DNA of 64,000 bases from Pedobacter sp. AK013 (GTDB taxonomy: Bacteria; Bacteroidota; Bacteroidia; Sphingobacteriales; Sphingobacteriaceae). Below, piece by piece: positions 9,104-18,020 of this stretch. The stretch is from NCBI RefSeq assembly GCF_014205835.1, contig NZ_JACHCQ010000007.1, positions 1 through 64,000 on the forward strand. Reading direction: 5' to 3'. The notes under the pieces are model-generated. The model ran no database searches. It saw nothing but the letters and a program-made list of their open reading frames with translations, and had not been told where the DNA came from. The position numbers were made by a program, and so were the translations under genes. Each line of letters begins with the position of its first letter. The stretch's first letter is position 1.

Positions 9104-10340
9104 TATTCTGGGAGAGCTATATGCGATTCTCTCCGATACGACTTTCAAAAGCATTCATTTTCGCCCTCGGGAAATCGACTTTCAATTCAAGGAAAAAGGG
9201 AATACATTTGAGGCGCTTAAGACCTTCCTTAATAGTTATGGATTGTTTCAGGAAGAATCGGGCAATATTTTGGTTGCTTCCAAGGATGCTGAAACTACAG
9301 GAGTTAGCATATACGGGAGTTATGAAATGCTCTTTCAACAACTCTATGAAAACGACGATCCAGACCGCTCTCTTCTAGTACTCAATCCTACTAGAAACGA
9401 TTTCTTTTTTTATGAAAAAAGTAGTGGAGACGCTACTGTCATCGACGAAGGTAGGATTATCGAAACCTTTTATCTACATAACTATAGATTATACCTTCCG
9501 CTGCTAAAGTTGTTTAGGAATAATCGATCCCTTACCGAATTTGATGATGCCATACTCCGAAAGATGTTGATGATCGAGAATGGAAAGGAAAAAAATCTGA
9601 TCAATATTTCTTATAAGATTTTCGACCAACTGGTATTTTCAAAGAAAGTAGATTTTGATTTTATTGAGTTACAGAAATGGGTGGAATATAATAACACGCC
9701 CAATCACCAGGAATGGATATCTAGTTTTAAACATAACGTTGTTTTCTTCATTTCTTCACAGGCAGATGAAAACCGGACATTTACTGAAATATTTCTGAAC
9801 CTCCCATTCCTTATTGCCAATACGACAAGGGATTACAATATCTTTATGTCTGGTTTTTCTTTTGAAAAAATATCCAGAGAACTGAAAGATGAAAAACGCA
9901 AGTATTTTGAGGATCTCAACCAAGCACAGGATAAGATCAAATCCCAGGTGATTGCAGTTCCGTTATCGATAGGAACGTCCATATACGCTTTCTTCCAGAT
10001 GGAGGCTGACATTAGAACCTTCTATTTTATTCTGGCTATGGTTGGAATTTATATCTTTTTTATCTGTTGGTACCTTTATCTTTACGATCGGGATCTGATA
10101 AAATTATCATCAGAAATAAAGGAGGAGACCGAAACTTTCCAAACACGTTATCCTGGTGTTTATGATATATTCAAGAAAGATTTTCTGTATATTACCAAGA
10201 AGGTACGCTCAGTAATTTGGCTAAGTTGGGTAATTAAGCTTACCATACTGCTAGATTGGATTATACTGTTGGTGTATATTCTTTTTGTTGTCAGCCACCC
10301 TGCTTCTACCCCAAAACCATATAATTTCAAGTTCCTCTAG
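9090..10340 (+). CDS. Unknown membrane protein paired with NdpA, candidate effector
   Basis: I do not recognise this 416-residue protein. It has a long soluble N-terminal part (1-265), a charged helical stretch that may coil (~262-286), then two membrane helices (about 287-304 and 310-332), a cytoplasmic helical segment, and a last hydrophobic region (~377-401). The start codon lies inside the NdpA gene (14-base overlap), so the two products are made together. Soluble sensor or adaptor plus C-terminal membrane helices is a layout shared by many abortive-infection effectors that damage the inner membrane. It could instead anchor NdpA at the membrane. No signal peptide is seen. Confidence 0.65.
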   Translation: MQRNNILGELYAILSDTTFKSIHFRPREIDFQFKEKGNTFEALKTFLNSYGLFQEESGNILVASKDAETTGVSIYGSYEMLFQQLYENDDPDRSLLVLNPTRNDFFFYEKSSGDATVIDEGRIIETFYLHNYRLYLPLLKLFRNNRSLTEFDDAILRKMLMIENGKEKNLINISYKIFDQLVFSKKVDFDFIELQKWVEYNNTPNHQEWISSFKHNVVFFISSQADENRTFTEIFLNLPFLIANTTRDYNIFMSGFSFEKISRELKDEKRKYFEDLNQAQDKIKSQVIAVPLSIGTSIYAFFQMEADIRTFYFILAMVGIYIFFICWYLYLYDRDLIKLSSEIKEETETFQTRYPGVYDIFKKDFLYITKKVRSVIWLSWVIKLTILLDWIILLVYILFVVSHPASTPKPYNFKFL

Positions 10341-10549
10341 TATTCTCTGGGAAACAAGTTCCGTTTAAATTTATTTAGCGAACAATTTACCTTCTTAAAG
10401 TTATGTCACACTTTATATTCTGATCACCTGCAATTAATGATTTGACTTTTACTTAGTAAATTGCAATTCTAGAGAGAAATAATAATTAATATTGAACTTG
10501 ATATGCCATTTTTTCAATCTTCAAGTATCAATAATTCTTCATATTAATA

Positions 10550-12637
10550 CTACATCGAAACAGACTTAATTCGCTCTTCCTTAACATTTCGTCCTTTGCG
10601 CTTAACTGCAGCTCTATTCCCCTTTACCTTTCTCTCGCGCTGCCTTTTTCCCACCTCCGCAGGTCGATCCTCTTCCTGCAAACTCTCCCTATTCATTTCC
10701 GCTATCTTTTTCAGCTCACTTCTGACCAGATCCCCCACCTCCCTTTTAACCCTTTTATAATTCTCCTCCACATCAATTCCTGTAACATTCGCCACTATCG
10801 GGATTGGCACATAGCCCACCTCTTCCCTGGCAATAGCCGCATGATCATTCTGGATCTCCCCATGGAACATTTTCAGCTTAATCTTCTCATTCGGGCTATC
10901 AGCCACGATCCCAGCAAACTCACCCGATGAAAAAGTAGCAATCTTGGATGCCGGGACCGCATAATCCATCTGTGTCGACTTAGAAATAGAAGTATCCGAA
11001 CTGTTGATGTTCATGCTCTGCCTGTCCTGCATAATCTTCCCAAAAGTTTCCGAGAATTTTTTCGCACTGTCGCCGGAAACCTGCCCGCTGATGATATTCG
11101 CACAGATCCCCAGGATGATTTCCGCCTGTTCCGCACCATACTCCTTTTTCACCTGCTCAATACTCTGGATCCCCAGCGTACAGGAAATCAGGTTCGATCT
11201 GCCAGTAGAAATCGTCGTGATCAGATTAGCCACCAGCGTAGGATATTCATCAAAGATCAGGCTGCATTTGCTTTTCTCTTTTTTGTTGATCTGCTTCAGC
11301 ATCCGGTTCACATAAAGCGATAGTACCGCACCATAGGTATCGATCTTCTGCGGATTGTTGCCCATGCACACGATCTTGGGCTCATCAGGCTTATTGATAT
11401 CCAGCGTAAAATCATTTCCCGTCAGCACATAATACAATTGCGGAGAAGCCAATCTTGCCAGACCGATCTTGGCCGAGGCAATCTGCCCTTCCAACTGCGC
11501 CTGGGCATTATTCTGTAAAGCCGAAATAAAGGGATTGATCAACACCTTGATCTCTTCCTGCTGCTGTAATACGGCAAACAGCGGATCATAATCCGCCTGC
11601 ATCAGCTCGATCACATGGGGCAGTGTACAATACTTTCCGTTTTCGTATTTACGCAGATACCAGATAATCGCCGTTAAAAAATTGATCGGTGATTCCACGA
11701 AAAAGTCCCCCTGCTTTTTCAACCAGTCCCGGTTCAGGCCCATCATGATGGTCCGGCTGGCCTCTGTCGCATCGGTAATATCTTCCATGCTGGCAGGATC
11801 TAATGGATTACATCTGTGCGTACGGTTTAAATCCTCAAAATTGATGATGTAAAATGAAGGAACGACCTTATAATTCTGCTGGTATTTCAGCAACTTGTTA
11901 TAGGCCATCTTGGTCAGGTCATCGAATTTAAAATCATATAAAAACAGACAGAAGCCCTTTTTGATCTGCTGATCAATGATATGGCGGATCACAAAATAGG
12001 TTTTACCCGCGCCACCCGATCCCGACACCAAAATACTGCGAAAGGGGTTCACACAATTGATCCAACCGTCCCTTATCTCTCCCTTCAGGTGGTATTTCGT
12101 TGGAAGATTAAAGGAATATTCGTTTTCAAGCAGCCTTTCCTCCTGCGGAAAAGTTTCGTTCTCGCTATTGAATATGTCCTTTTGCAAGCTGTCTTTGATC
12201 AACCTCGAAAGTTCAGTACCACCTTTTAAAAGCAACAGGTATCCTGCACCAAGAAACGCCATATAAAGACAGACAAAAACATCCTGCGAAAAATGGAACA
12301 GGAAGCAGATCCCGCTTGAAAAATAAACCATTGACCCAATAGCAATCCGTAGAAGGATCGGCTTTAACTTCAGCTCCTCTGACTTTTTGCCCTTAGCCCC
12401 GATCAATGAAATACCCAAGAATAACAATACCACAGCCTTGGTCAACAGTGGATGCCGGAACATTTCCAGCTTGGCAAAATTGAAAAACAAACGGTCTGTA
12501 ATCAGGGTGCTCAATCCCCATTCCCGAAAAGCCTGGTACCCATAAATATAAATGTGCATGCAAAGGATCACCAGGCTGATCAGTCTGGTCATATCCAATA
12601 TCTTACGCAGCCCCTGCGTATCTTCCCCTGTATTCAT
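10550..12637 (-). CDS. Type IV coupling protein (VirD4/TraG-like), mobilisation
   Basis: A 695-residue protein with about four N-terminal membrane helices (residues ~16-140), then a P-loop GSGGAGKT at 206-213 and a Walker B-like segment (CSLIFDEYPTL). The later part carries the TraM-recognition-type core found in coupling proteins. These hexameric ATPases bring the relaxase-DNA complex to a type IV secretion channel. The C-terminal ~100 residues are lysine- and arginine-rich. The start lies 3 bases after the relaxase stop, so the two are co-transcribed. No mating-channel genes follow, which fits a mobilisable element that borrows a channel. Confidence 0.85.
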   Translation of the reverse strand: MNTGEDTQGLRKILDMTRLISLVILCMHIYIYGYQAFREWGLSTLITDRLFFNFAKLEMFRHPLLTKAVVLLFLGISLIGAKGKKSEELKLKPILLRIAIGSMVYFSSGICFLFHFSQDVFVCLYMAFLGAGYLLLLKGGTELSRLIKDSLQKDIFNSENETFPQEERLLENEYSFNLPTKYHLKGEIRDGWINCVNPFRSILVSGSGGAGKTYFVIRHIIDQQIKKGFCLFLYDFKFDDLTKMAYNKLLKYQQNYKVVPSFYIINFEDLNRTHRCNPLDPASMEDITDATEASRTIMMGLNRDWLKKQGDFFVESPINFLTAIIWYLRKYENGKYCTLPHVIELMQADYDPLFAVLQQQEEIKVLINPFISALQNNAQAQLEGQIASAKIGLARLASPQLYYVLTGNDFTLDINKPDEPKIVCMGNNPQKIDTYGAVLSLYVNRMLKQINKKEKSKCSLIFDEYPTLVANLITTISTGRSNLISCTLGIQSIEQVKKEYGAEQAEIILGICANIISGQVSGDSAKKFSETFGKIMQDRQSMNINSSDTSISKSTQMDYAVPASKIATFSSGEFAGIVADSPNEKIKLKMFHGEIQNDHAAIAREEVGYVPIPIVANVTGIDVEENYKRVKREVGDLVRSELKKIAEMNRESLQEEDRPAEVGKRQRERKVKGNRAAVKRKGRNVKEERIKSVSM

Positions 12638-12640
12638 CGA

Positions 12641-13888
12641 TTATAAATGTTGCTGTAGTTTTTTCCTGCGTTTTTTCTTTTTAACCGTCGGCTGCATAAA
12701 GCCCTGGTCGGACCTGGAGAGTACCATATCTAGATAACCTGTTTTTTGAGGCGTTTCTAAATGGATTTTTCCTGTGCTATCATTTGAAGTAAAATATTTA
12801 CTTGTCGTTTTCTCCAATGTTTTACCGAGCTGTGTTACCGGAATATCACGATCTCCAAAAGACCTTGTGAGGGCAGTAGCACTATAGGCCTTTCCAAGGT
12901 CACTGCCATTGAACACCGATTTTGTCCCATGATCAATAAAAGTGACCCCATAAATCCTTCCCTGCTGGTTTCTTCTAAAATCAGCCGTCACTCCAATCTC
13001 TTGTAAAGCCAATTCAAATCCTGTTTTCGTAATGGACTCATAGCTGTTAAATACCCCATCAATCTTATCCTTTAACTGTTCCCTGAAAACTTTCCGTTCT
13101 GTTCTATTTTTATCAAAGCGCTTCTCCAGATTGTCCAAAGTTGGTTTAGCATAGATCGCACTCGCCTTTAACGGAATGCCAATTTTATTTCCATGATCAT
13201 CCAGGATGGAATAAATCAGGCCGCGTTTCTGGTACATCACCGACTCTTCCCCTCCCCTATCCGCGGTAATATTAAAAGCCTTTAATGCCGCATTGAACTC
13301 AGGAAAAGAGCTGTACCTATACTGCTTCATCACCGCGGTAACGATATTACTGATGGTCTTTTTCGTTGGGCCTTCCCCATAAACCGCTGGTTTTATCTTT
13401 GGGGAGTTATCCAGCGACCTGCACCCGGCAACCGTCAGGTTATATTTCTGCTCAATGGACTTCCTTGCCTGTTCCGAGCGTCTATAACCGATGCCGTGGA
13501 TGTCGATCCTGCTGCCATCTGATCTGATATTGGTTGTGGCGATATGTACATGCGGATGGTGGGTATCCTCATGCAGGTACACCAGGAAGGGTTGCTGGTC
13601 AAAACCGATCTGCTCCATGTACTCTGAAACAATGCGCTGTAGCTTTTCGCTGTCCAATTGGTCCGATGGGTGGAAATTCAATGTAATGTGCAGCGCATTG
13701 GTTTTGACCGAAGGATTCAGCATCGTGCGTTTGTTAAAACGCTCTGCTTTTTGCACCAGCTTAAGTTTATCGATATCCCCAGCAAAAGCACTGGCCATAA
13801 AAAGTATCGCTTCTCCCTTTTCAACCTTATTCTCGTTATAGATCAGGATCCCCCTGATGTTTTTTCCACTGACGATTTTTGCAACCAC
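12641..13888 (-). CDS. Relaxase/mobilisation nuclease (MobA/VirD2-like)
   Basis: A 415-residue relaxase. The N-terminal part has a GILIYNENKVEKGEA start typical of Bacteroidota mobilisation nucleases and the three-histidine metal site around HHPHVHIATTNIR (residues ~110-122), where the H-x-H pair binds the metal used for strand cleavage. The nicking tyrosine is likely one of the N-terminal residues. It would cut one strand at oriT and remain attached to the 5' end. It overlaps the upstream MobC-like gene by 46 bases and is followed at once by the coupling protein gene. Confidence 0.88.
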   Translation of the reverse strand: MVAKIVSGKNIRGILIYNENKVEKGEAILFMASAFAGDIDKLKLVQKAERFNKRTMLNPSVKTNALHITLNFHPSDQLDSEKLQRIVSEYMEQIGFDQQPFLVYLHEDTHHPHVHIATTNIRSDGSRIDIHGIGYRRSEQARKSIEQKYNLTVAGCRSLDNSPKIKPAVYGEGPTKKTISNIVTAVMKQYRYSSFPEFNAALKAFNITADRGGEESVMYQKRGLIYSILDDHGNKIGIPLKASAIYAKPTLDNLEKRFDKNRTERKVFREQLKDKIDGVFNSYESITKTGFELALQEIGVTADFRRNQQGRIYGVTFIDHGTKSVFNGSDLGKAYSATALTRSFGDRDIPVTQLGKTLEKTTSKYFTSNDSTGKIHLETPQKTGYLDMVLSRSDQGFMQPTVKKKKRRKKLQQHL

Positions 13889-14280
13889 TTATGCGCTAGT
13901 TTATCGGTGATCTCCAGTAAGCGTTCAATTTTGATTTCGATCTTTTCATATAATTCTTTTGTCCGCTCCACATAAAACATCCTTGCAGCTTTGCTCTGGC
14001 TGGTGTGAAAATGGTAGGTCTGCTGGTTGATGTTGATGCCAATGGACCTGATTTCTTTTCTGATCATGGCCAGTTCTTCCATCGGCCCGTTCATGGAAAT
14101 ATCCCTGTGAAAAATCTGGACGGGTTCCTGCATTAGGATCTTTCTGGCCAGTTGTGAAAGGCCTTTGCAGTCACTCATTTTTTGCATTTTGTTGAGCCGC
14201 TTGAGGGTCTGTTCATCTACCCTGATGCGGATATAGTGCTTGAGTTTTTCTTCCTCTTTTTTGATCTTGGGTCTTGGCAT
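13843..14280 (-). CDS. MobC-like relaxosome accessory protein
   Basis: A 145-residue basic protein. The N-terminal stretch HYIRIRVDEQTLKRLNKM looks like a ribbon-helix-helix DNA-binding arm, and the rest contains the IRKEIRSIGININQ segment that is common in MobC-type plasmid mobilisation proteins, followed by a helical tail. Such proteins bind oriT, help melt DNA and recruit the relaxase. It is first in the mobilisation operon, and its end overlaps the relaxase start by 46 bases. The region just upstream contains inverted repeats that fit an oriT. Confidence 0.82.
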   Translation of the reverse strand: MPRPKIKKEEEKLKHYIRIRVDEQTLKRLNKMQKMSDCKGLSQLARKILMQEPVQIFHRDISMNGPMEELAMIRKEIRSIGININQQTYHFHTSQSKAARMFYVERTKELYEKIEIKIERLLEITDKLAHKWLQKSSVEKTSGGS

Positions 14281-14296
14281 TTTATGATCGCTTTAG

Positions 14297-14370
14297 GGCT
14301 TACGAGTTCCGAGTAAGCCTCCAGCCGTTAGGATGGCAAGATATTTTTGTCCCACAAAAATCCATCTTGC
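14297..14370. other. Candidate origin of transfer (oriT) with two inverted repeats
   Basis: Immediately upstream of the mobilisation operon are a 7-base perfect inverted repeat (GGCTTAC at 14297-14303, GTAAGCC at 14313-14319) and a larger hairpin with arms CAAGAT-TTTTTGT and ACAAAAA-ATCTTG (14337-14369). Relaxase binding sites usually lie beside the mob genes and contain such repeats. The position supports the call, but the nick site is not identified; a transcription-control element is the alternative. Confidence 0.45.
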
Positions 14371-14423
14371 TGCGAACCCGCGTTTGCTAAAAAGCACCTT
14401 ACCCGCACCTATTTTTTGATGGG

Positions 14424-14588
14424 TTATTGTTCTTCCTGTGCCTGGGATCTGATCTTAAAGAAAGGCAAACTGGCCCTAAGTGCTTGCCTGATCCGGTGAC
14501 GGGAATTCACCTTGATCCGTTTGATTTTGAGGTGTGGCTTGCCATGAAAAATATGGCCGTTAATGGTTTTGATCTTGGTACTTTTCAT
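14424..14588 (-). CDS. Small basic protein of 54 residues (unknown)
   Basis: A short frame from ATG at 14588 to TAA at 14424. The product is rich in lysine, arginine and histidine, with starts and ends MKSTKIKTING and IRSQAQEEQ. It lies upstream of the mobilisation operon, on the same strand, within the region that also holds the putative oriT. The high basic content suggests nucleic-acid binding or simply compositional bias. There is no recognisable domain. It may be a real small gene conserved in related mobile elements; without comparison this cannot be settled. Confidence 0.35.
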   Translation of the reverse strand: MKSTKIKTINGHIFHGKPHLKIKRIKVNSRHRIRQALRASLPFFKIRSQAQEEQ

Positions 14589-14660
14589 CTTGAATATTTT
14601 TGATATTCAAAGATTCATTATTAGATAAAAGAAGTAACGGAGCTTGGAAAAAATTGAAAA

Positions 14661-14685
14661 GATAATCTTCGAAAACAAGATTATC
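14661..14685. repeat. Perfect inverted repeat, possible operator
   Basis: GATAATCTT (14661-14669) and AAGATTATC (14677-14685) are exact complements separated by 7 bases. The repeat sits between the divergent small gene (start 14588) and the AlbA_2 gene (start 14769). A second feature nearby is the partial repetition of ATTAGATAAAA (~14624 and ~14687). A repressor operator is the most likely meaning. Confidence 0.4.
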
Positions 14686-14768
14686 ATTAGATAAAAACGA
14701 TTATTTAGATCCTGAGTTTAGTTAAAACTGAGATGTATTTACTAGAAATGCTTTTAACTTATTTATAA

Positions 14769-16157
14769 ATGTCATATGTTTACCGACATAAGCTCTCAAT
14801 CATGCAAGAAAACATTATAGAAATTTTCGAAAAAAGTTTTGACGTTTCCAAACCTTATCTGATGACAACGCTCGAGGAAAGTTCAGAAATTGAGTTCAAG
14901 AAGTCCCTCCATTTAAAATCAGACACAATCGATAAACAATACCTAAAAACAATATCGGCCTTTGCTAATAATTCGGGAGGAACGATAATTTTTGGTATAT
15001 CTCCAGACAATAATGAGGTGTTAGGGATAAAGGAAGAATTTCACAATTTAGACAACAGGTATTTTAGTTCTGCTATTAATAATGGGCTTGACGGGAGCTT
15101 TAGATTTAGATTTTCGACAAAAACATTTTTAGGCAAGGTTGTTGGCTTTTTGGAAATAGAGAAGGCTATCACTAAACCAATCATTATGAAAGTAGATTCC
15201 TCCGAATTTAAACTCGGTGAGATTTACTATCGATACCCAGCACAAACTACAAGAATACTCTCAGCAGATTTAAGGCGTATCTTAACTGAAGAAGTAGCAA
15301 ACGGTCTTCAAAAAATGATTGGGAATATTTCTAAACTTGTACAGGTTGGTGAGCATGCCGCAATCTTGGATACGCAATCTGGGATTATTGATGGTGGAAA
15401 AGATATGCCTAAATTTATTCTTGATGAGAAAATCCTAAAAAACATCAACATCATCAAACTAGGTGAATTTGTCGAAAAAGAAGGATCACCCGCCTACGTC
15501 ATTAAAGGTGAGATAGAAACTGGAAATATTGAAATCATCGAAAAGACCGTGCTTTCAAATATTTATGAAGAACACATTATAAAATATTTTACAAGTGGGA
15601 GTTGCGAAGATCCGAAGCTTGTCCTAGAAAAACAATTATCCTTATTAAGCCCATATTTTCCAATTCACTTTTTTGTTAAAGCACTTGGTTTTAACGCAGA
15701 AACGGCAATTCAATATTTAAATACATTCGACGAAAAACTTATCAATCCAAAGGCACGCGCCAAAATCCAAGAGCGTCTTAAAGGCAACTACAATTACGGT
15801 AAACAAGGAGTTATCTTTTTGGAAATCAAAGAATTTTTGGATGAAGGAAAATTGGATAACACATTTCTAAATTCAATACAGCAAAAGTATAATAAGCCAA
15901 TTTCAGTAATTAGTAAAGTCAAGAGGACATTAATCTATAATACCTTAATAAACTTTATACCAATTGCAGAAAAATTAATCCAAGAGCATACCACATTATT
16001 GACAGAAGCCTTTTCTAATATAGATAAAGGAGTCTTACTTGAAAACAAAACTTATTTTTTAGAACTAATAGACAGAATTAATTCTTCAACAGGAGTAAAA
16101 GGAAATACTGTACTAAAAAAAGCTATTTGCTATCTTGATGAGATTTACTACAGTTAA
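14769..16157 (+). CDS. AlbA_2 (Schlafen-like) domain protein
   Basis: A 462-residue protein. Residues ~35-130 are an AlbA_2 domain, the putative nucleic-acid binding fold formerly called divergent AAA-4: the ESSEIEFKKS segment (37-46) and the ISAFANNSGGTIIFGI core (62-77) are diagnostic. The rest (~330 residues) is helical and not recognised. AlbA_2 proteins include regulators and, in other contexts, Schlafen-type nucleases. The gene is isolated, on the opposite strand to the mob operon, with a perfect inverted repeat upstream. A second in-frame ATG lies 11 codons inside. Defence or regulation are both plausible. Confidence 0.75.
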   Translation: MSYVYRHKLSIMQENIIEIFEKSFDVSKPYLMTTLEESSEIEFKKSLHLKSDTIDKQYLKTISAFANNSGGTIIFGISPDNNEVLGIKEEFHNLDNRYFSSAINNGLDGSFRFRFSTKTFLGKVVGFLEIEKAITKPIIMKVDSSEFKLGEIYYRYPAQTTRILSADLRRILTEEVANGLQKMIGNISKLVQVGEHAAILDTQSGIIDGGKDMPKFILDEKILKNINIIKLGEFVEKEGSPAYVIKGEIETGNIEIIEKTVLSNIYEEHIIKYFTSGSCEDPKLVLEKQLSLLSPYFPIHFFVKALGFNAETAIQYLNTFDEKLINPKARAKIQERLKGNYNYGKQGVIFLEIKEFLDEGKLDNTFLNSIQQKYNKPISVISKVKRTLIYNTLINFIPIAEKLIQEHTTLLTEAFSNIDKGVLLENKTYFLELIDRINSSTGVKGNTVLKKAICYLDEIYYS

Positions 16158-16163
16158 TAGGTT

Positions 16164-16895
16164 TTACAAATTGGCTGAAACCTTTAAACCTTGATTAGGC
16201 ATGGCATCGTATGTCCTATCATTCAGTTTCCTGCCAGCCAATTTTTTATTTATTCCCCCCCACTGTTTAAAAAAGAAAGGGACTTGGGCCGCCTCACACT
16301 GTATTCTTATGTCTTCAACCCATATCGGATCCATTGGTCTCGCTTTAAATCCACTTTCTCCTCCAACAATCACCCAATGAATTCCGGTCAAATCCAAATT
16401 ATTAAGTGGTCCGATTAGAGGCTCTAATGAAAGGAATCTTGTATAAGCATTTACGGATCGAAGTGAATCAATCCGATCCAGAACACGATCATCTTCAACA
16501 CTAACTCCAATCCAAATATTTGATGTAAAATTTAAATAAGGTGCCAGTTTTTCCAAATTCTCACCACGTTTTGTCAACACTTGATAAGTGTGCTGTGGAG
16601 TTTCATTCATCACCTTAAAAACACTTTTAATGTACTCCAAAGGTATATCCTTATGAAATAAATCGCTCATTGAATTAACAAAAACAACCTGTGGCTTTTT
16701 CCAGGTATATGGAATCAATAATGTTGCGGGGTGAATTCTAAACTTAAACCCCTCACTGTATTTCTCCTGCCCCATTCCCTTAAGACGCTTAGTCATAGTT
16801 TCTGCATAACAAAACTTACAACCCGCAGTTAGCTTGTCACACCCTGTAGTTGGATTCCAAGTCTGCTCTGTCCACTCAATTGATGATTTTGACAT
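16164..16895 (-). CDS. DUF5131/phage Gp37-Gp68-like three-cysteine protein
   Basis: A 243-residue protein with the three-cysteine cluster C19-x6-C26-x2-C29 in the context SIEWTEQTWNPTTGC, followed by AGCKFCYAE. This family is named after phage proteins Gp37/Gp68, and the spacing resembles iron-sulfur clusters of radical-SAM-like enzymes. Other family marks are VVFVNSMSDLFH, LTKRGENL and the WVIVGGESG motif. Function is unknown. The start codon follows the upstream stop directly (TAAATG), so it is translated with the TcmP gene. The pair is a known conserved neighbourhood, found often in phages and islands. Confidence 0.82.
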   Translation of the reverse strand: MSKSSIEWTEQTWNPTTGCDKLTAGCKFCYAETMTKRLKGMGQEKYSEGFKFRIHPATLLIPYTWKKPQVVFVNSMSDLFHKDIPLEYIKSVFKVMNETPQHTYQVLTKRGENLEKLAPYLNFTSNIWIGVSVEDDRVLDRIDSLRSVNAYTRFLSLEPLIGPLNNLDLTGIHWVIVGGESGFKARPMDPIWVEDIRIQCEAAQVPFFFKQWGGINKKLAGRKLNDRTYDAMPNQGLKVSANL

Positions 16896-18020
16896 TTAAC
16901 TAAATTCTAATATGCAATTTTCATTTATTAACACACTTACCTTGTGTGAGGAATTATCTGTAAAGGTACTTGTTAATTTACCAACGCTTTCCATGTATCT
17001 CAAAGTTTTTAAATAATGCGATCCGCACCATTTTGTAGTAGGATGGTGTTGATCAAAAACTTCCTTAGCGGTAAGCTTTTGATTACCATAACTTTCCATC
17101 AATAATTTTGAAAGTATTTCAATATTCTGGTCTCCAAAATCCAATTGATTTGTCCCCATTTGTTTGGCATCGAAAGTGTAATTTCCATCTTTGTCAAGTG
17201 ACGCGCCTATATTGTCATAATCATGAAAAATTTGTTTTACAAGCTCATAACCTTTTGAATGCTTAGTGAAATGAACAATAAAATGACTTGTACCAACACT
17301 GTCCTCTTCCTTGAACTTAAAAGCGCTGCTGAAAAGTGTGCCATTTACAGCCTTTTTAAATTCGTTGGCCAAATTATCCATAATCAAAACCAACCTTTCA
17401 TTAACCTGGGCAGTATATTTTCTATCCTTTCTTACACTTTCAATCGATGTTGGAAATAATGAATTCATCATCTCATCAAATTTCCCCACCTCCATCGCCT
17501 GATTGATCCTTTTAATATTGACAAAAAGGAATATTTCGTTCCCCCAGTTAGCTAGAAATTTCGAAAGCATTAAAGTATCAATAGTCTTGTAACCAAAAGG
17601 ATCGAAAAAAAGAACCGTAGGAAAAGGATTCTTTTTTTTATGCAGTTTAATAAGATATTCTTCTATTTTCCGATCTTCGCCAACAGTTTTATTTCCAAAT
17701 TTAGGAGCATAAAAAAAAGAATCTTTAGGAAAAAGCTCCGTAAAATTTCGTTCCAGTTCATCAGCAAATTCTTTATCGTTGAACATCAGATGCACCTTTT
17801 GCTTCAATAAAGGATCACTAGCACAGGCCTTAGCTAACAGTAAAGGTGTTGAATAATTCCCATCTTCATATTTTCCTGGACCTGCAAAAAGATCTAAGTA
17901 CCTAACTTCCTTTTGAGGTTGACTAAGTATGATCTTTGCATATTTAGGGAAGTATTCAGCAACAATTTTTGCCTTTATTAATGAAGAGGAAGTTTGTTCC
18001 TTAAAAAAATCATTATCCAT
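16896..18020 (-). CDS. Three-Cys-motif partner protein TcmP
   Basis: A 374-residue protein. The LDLFAGPGKYEDG segment near residue 43-54 resembles motif I of SAM-dependent methyltransferases, and FFDPFGY is further down. This is the diagnostic architecture of TcmP, the partner of three-cysteine (DUF5131) proteins. The product would act with the downstream protein, probably on nucleic acid; no reaction has been established. The gene ends directly in front of its partner's start codon. The C-terminal ~80 residues contain a winged-helix-like sequence (LTAKEVFDQHHP). Context in the island suggests defence or modification, by inference. Confidence 0.82.
   Translation of the reverse strand: MDNDFFKEQTSSSLIKAKIVAEYFPKYAKIILSQPQKEVRYLDLFAGPGKYEDGNYSTPLLLAKACASDPLLKQKVHLMFNDKEFADELERNFTELFPKDSFFYAPKFGNKTVGEDRKIEEYLIKLHKKKNPFPTVLFFDPFGYKTIDTLMLSKFLANWGNEIFLFVNIKRINQAMEVGKFDEMMNSLFPTSIESVRKDRKYTAQVNERLVLIMDNLANEFKKAVNGTLFSSAFKFKEEDSVGTSHFIVHFTKHSKGYELVKQIFHDYDNIGASLDKDGNYTFDAKQMGTNQLDFGDQNIEILSKLLMESYGNQKLTAKEVFDQHHPTTKWCGSHYLKTLRYMESVGKLTSTFTDNSSHKVSVLINENCILEFS

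Noticed and set aside
13491..13841. Antisense frame within the relaxase gene
   Set aside because: It mirrors the coding strand of the relaxase and shows no independent features.
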